Assembly (NCBI GenBank): GCA_964579765.1
Contig: CAZOIK010000079.1
Location: forward strand, 1-22,097
Direction: 5' to 3'
DNA from: DATNBT01 sp964579765
Lineage (GTDB): Bacteria; Acidobacteriota; Vicinamibacteria; Vicinamibacterales; CAVVIG01
DNA length: 22,097 nt
The notes under the pieces were generated by a model. The model saw only the letters and a list, made by a program, of their open reading frames with translations, searched no databases and was not told where the DNA came from. The translations under genes and the position numbers were made by a program. This document shows positions 19,520 to 22,097 of this stretch, in pieces (position 1 is the first letter of the stretch; each line of letters opens with the position of its first letter).

Positions 19520-20521
19520 ATGACTCTCCCCCTGCTCCCCACGACCGTCATCGGCAGCTACTCGATGCCCGAGTGGCTCGAGCGCGCCAAGAACGACTAT
19601 CTCGCGCGGCGGCTCTCGCGCCGCGACCTCGACGACATGCACGACGCCGTCCGCAAGGCGGCCATCAAGGACCAGGAAAGCGCCGGCATCGACATCGTCA
19701 CCGACGGCGAGTTGCAGCGCGACAACATGATCGACTACTTCACCGAGCGCCTGCCCGGCGTGCAGGTGGATCTCGGGTCGAAGCGCTTCTACTACGACTT
19801 CTACGACACGGAAGTGCGCTCGAAGGTCGGCACCGGCTCGCTCGGCCTCACCGAGGAAGTCAAGTTTCTGAAGCGGTACACCGACCACGCGACGAAGGTC
19901 TCGGTGTCGGGCCCGCACACGCTCGTCAAGCGCATTCGCAACTCGTTCTACAAGGACGAAGCCGAGTTTGCGCTCGATCTCGGCAAGGCGCTCAACCGGG
20001 AGCTGAAAGAGATGGCCCGCGGCGGCGTGACCGAACTGCAGATCGACGAGCCGTACTACTCGGGCTTCCCCGAGGATCTGCCGTGGGCCGTCAAGGCGAT
20101 CAACGCCGCCGTGGACGGCGTAGACGTGCCGGTGACGCTGCACATCTGCTACGGCAACCGGTACGGCAAGCCGTCGTTCGAGGGCAGCTACCGGTATCTG
20201 TTCCCGACCATTCTCGACGCGCACGTGCACGCGCTGTCGCTCGAGTTCGCGCGCCGCGGCGAAGAAGACATCCAGCTGTTCAAGCAGTTCCAGGCGCCGT
20301 TCACGCTCGGCCTCGGCGTCATCGACGTGAAGACCCAAGACGTCGAGTCGCCGGCGCTCGTCGCCGATCGCATCCGGCGCGCGCTCGAAGTCGTGCCGGC
20401 CGAGCGGCTCGTCGTCAACCCTGACTGCGGATGCGTCCACCTGCCGCGCGACGTCGCGTTCTCGAAGCTGTCGGCGATGGTAGACGGCGCGAAGATCGTC
20501 CGCGGCGAAATCGGAAAATAG
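19520..20521 (+). CDS. Core-type cobalamin-independent methionine synthase (MetE C-terminal domain only)
   Basis: 333 residues, only the catalytic barrel of MetE, which is about 750 residues in E. coli. TTVIGSYSMPEWL (8-20) is the family N-terminus. IVTDGELQRDNM (59-70) and LQIDEPYYSG (173-182) line the active site with Asp176. The zinc ligands are His208 and Cys210 (LHICYGN), Glu242 (SLEFAR) and Cys303 (NPDCGC). Short core-MetE proteins of archaea and Dehalococcoides transfer methyl from a corrinoid protein or methylcobalamin to homocysteine, not from methyl-folate, and that may apply here. Upstream, TACAAG 6 nt before the ATG gives either a poor -10 box or a weak AAGG ribosome site. The formate-THF ligase gene follows after 22 bp. 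Confidence 0.88.
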   Translation: MTLPLLPTTVIGSYSMPEWLERAKNDYLARRLSRRDLDDMHDAVRKAAIKDQESAGIDIVTDGELQRDNMIDYFTERLPGVQVDLGSKRFYYDFYDTEVRSKVGTGSLGLTEEVKFLKRYTDHATKVSVSGPHTLVKRIRNSFYKDEAEFALDLGKALNRELKEMARGGVTELQIDEPYYSGFPEDLPWAVKAINAAVDGVDVPVTLHICYGNRYGKPSFEGSYRYLFPTILDAHVHALSLEFARRGEEDIQLFKQFQAPFTLGLGVIDVKTQDVESPALVADRIRRALEVVPAERLVVNPDCGCVHLPRDVAFSKLSAMVDGAKIVRGEIGK

Positions 20522-20543
20522 CTACCGCTGACCTCATTCAACT

Positions 20544-22097
20544 ATGAAAACCGCACTCGAAATCGCGCACGAAGCCACGCTCCGCCCCGTCACTGACGTC
20601 GCGAAGAACGCCGGCATCCTTCCCGGCGAACTCGAGCAGTACGGCGAGCTGCGCGGCAAGGTGAAGCTCTCCATCCTCGACCGTCTGAAGACCGGGAAGA
20701 ACGGCAAGGTGGTCATCGTCACGGCCATCACGCCGACCAAAGCCGGCGAAGGCAAGACGACGACGAGCATCTCGCTGACGCAGGGGCTCGGGCAGATCAA
20801 CAAGAGCGTGATGCTGTGCCTGCGCGAGCCGTCGATGGGCCCCGTGTTCGGCGTCAAGGGCGGCGGCACCGGCGGTGGGTACGCGCAGGTCGCGCCGATG
20901 GAAGAGATCAACCTGCACTTCAACGGCGACTTCCACGCCGTGACCGAAGCGCACGCGCTGCTGGCGGCGGCGCTCGATGCGTCGATCTACAACGGCAACC
21001 CGCTGCGCATCGACCCCGCGACGATCATCTGGCCGCGCGCGGTGGACATGAACGACCGCGAACTGCGCTACAGCGTCATCGGCCTCGGCGGCAAGTCGCA
21101 CGGCATCCCGCGCGAGAACGAGTTCGTCATCACGGCCGCGTCCGAGATCATGGCCATCTTCGCACTGGCCAGCGACGTCCAGGATCTGCGCCAGCGCCTC
21201 GGCCGCATCGTCGTCGCATCGACGTACGACGGCGAGCCGGTGACGGCGGAGATGCTGCGCGCGGCCGGCGCGATGACCGTGATCATGAAGGACGCGCTGA
21301 AGCCGAACCTGGTGCAGACGCTCGAGGGCCAGCCGGCGCTCATCCACGCGGGGCCGTTCGGCAACATCGCGCACGCCAACAACTCGATCATCGCCGACCG
21401 CATCGCGCTCAAGCTGGCCGACTACATCGTCACCGAGGCCGGCTTCGCGAGCGATCTCGGGATGCAGAAGTTCTGCGACATCGTCTGCCGCGTGGGCGGC
21501 TTCGCGCCGAGCGCGGCCGTGCTGGTGACGACGGTGCGCGCGACCAAGTCGCACGGCGGCAAGGCGTTCAACCTGCTCGCGCACGAGGATCTCGACGCCA
21601 TCCGCAAGGGCATGGACAACCTCACCGCGCACATCAACATCGTCCGGCAGTATGGGCTGCCGTGCGTCGTCGCGATCAACAGCTTCCCCACCGACACGGC
21701 GGCCGAGATCGAGCTCGTGCGTGAGCTCGCGGTCAAGGCCGGCGCCGAGACCGTGGTGCCGCACAACGGATTCGGCCGTGGCGGCGAGGGCGCGGTCGAT
21801 CTGGCCAACGCGGTCGTCGCCGCGTGCGAGAAGCCGAACACGTTCAAGTTTCTGACGCCGAACGGCACGCCCATCGTCCAGCAGATTGAAGCGATCGCGA
21901 CGCGGCTCTACGGTGCGTCGGGCATCGACCTGCAGATGCAGGCGCAGAAAGATCTCGCCAAGCTCGAGAAGCTCGGCATGAGCACGGCGCCGGTGTGCAT
22001 GGCGAAGACGCAGATGTCGCTGTCGCACGACCCGGCGCTGCGCAACCGCCCGACCGGCTTCACGCTGCCGGTCCGTGGACTCCTGCCGTCGGCGGGC
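20544..22097 (+). CDS. fhs: Formate-tetrahydrofolate ligase (3'-truncated by window edge)
   Basis: 518 residues are visible of a family length near 557, with the frame still open at the edge. It ligates formate to tetrahydrofolate using ATP to give 10-formyl-THF, the entry to the folate branch of one-carbon metabolism. TPTKAGEGKTTT (63-74) is the P-loop. LREPSMGPVFGVKGGGTGGG (93-112) and YAQVAPMEEINLHFNGDFHA are the diagnostic blocks, and IHAGPFGNIAHANNSIIAD is the later conserved block. The ATG has no clear ribosome site. The 22-bp spacing from the metE-like gene implies one transcript. Without other Wood-Ljungdahl genes in view, it more likely serves purine or serine synthesis or formate assimilation than acetogenesis. 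Confidence 0.95.
   Translation, partial: MKTALEIAHEATLRPVTDVAKNAGILPGELEQYGELRGKVKLSILDRLKTGKNGKVVIVTAITPTKAGEGKTTTSISLTQGLGQINKSVMLCLREPSMGPVFGVKGGGTGGGYAQVAPMEEINLHFNGDFHAVTEAHALLAAALDASIYNGNPLRIDPATIIWPRAVDMNDRELRYSVIGLGGKSHGIPRENEFVITAASEIMAIFALASDVQDLRQRLGRIVVASTYDGEPVTAEMLRAAGAMTVIMKDALKPNLVQTLEGQPALIHAGPFGNIAHANNSIIADRIALKLADYIVTEAGFASDLGMQKFCDIVCRVGGFAPSAAVLVTTVRATKSHGGKAFNLLAHEDLDAIRKGMDNLTAHINIVRQYGLPCVVAINSFPTDTAAEIELVRELAVKAGAETVVPHNGFGRGGEGAVDLANAVVAACEKPNTFKFLTPNGTPIVQQIEAIATRLYGASGIDLQMQAQKDLAKLEKLGMSTAPVCMAKTQMSLSHDPALRNRPTGFTLPVRGLLPSAG

Noticed and set aside
20544..22097. Wood-Ljungdahl (acetogenesis) operon
   Set aside because: Formate-THF ligase alone is common in many aerobes. 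No CODH/ACS, MetF or corrinoid protein gene is in the window.

Overview
This is a 22 kb, very GC-rich, gene-dense bacterial window. Its genes point to an Acidobacteriota genome, most likely a Vicinamibacteria-type soil or sediment lineage. The evidence is a PadR regulator coupled to a permease-prefix membrane protein, several exported PQQ enzymes, a SET-domain protein, KTSC and four-helix-bundle proteins, and many short intergenic palindromes. The taxonomic call is inference from gene content and style; there is no rRNA or other marker here. I saw no tRNA, rRNA, CRISPR array, phage gene or transposase.

Layout. 1-2801 (+): the 3' part of a DoxX-like membrane protein, then a padR gene translationally coupled to a polytopic membrane protein. 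2902-4815 (-): a DUF1992 protein, a small beta-rich protein and a secreted alpha/beta hydrolase. 4922-6648: a small acidic protein (-), a SET-domain methyltransferase (+), an inverted pair of four-helix-bundle genes of which one is a 3' fragment, and a KTSC protein (-). 6696-9543: an exported amidase with a CHRD-like tail (-), divergent from a short-chain dehydrogenase (+). 9544-9936: no gene, but a decayed 21-bp tandem array. 9937-14229 (-): dhaL, dhaK, a PQQ sugar dehydrogenase-like protein and an exported protein of unknown function. 14334-17859 (+): an MFS exporter and a PQQ alcohol dehydrogenase fused to a cupredoxin. 17889-22097 (+): a possible leader peptide, a SAM-dependent methyltransferase-like protein, a core-type MetE methionine synthase and the 5' part of formate-tetrahydrofolate ligase.

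Two themes connect the genes. One is periplasmic oxidation and carbohydrate use: two PQQ enzymes (one carrying its own copper domain), a DhaK/DhaL kinase pair, a secreted hydrolase and an amidase. The other is one-carbon metabolism at the right-hand end, where a methyltransferase, a methionine synthase and a folate-activating enzyme lie in the same direction.

The most informative non-coding signals are these. Many genes have a -10-like hexamer 6-7 nt before the start codon, implying leaderless mRNAs. Several families of short palindromic or tandem elements sit exactly at gene ends and sometimes supply the stop codon. A 16-codon leader ORF overlaps the methyltransferase start. No complete novel system is demonstrated; the best candidates are the one-carbon cluster with its leader ORF and the quinoprotein-cupredoxin fusion with a non-standard copper site.
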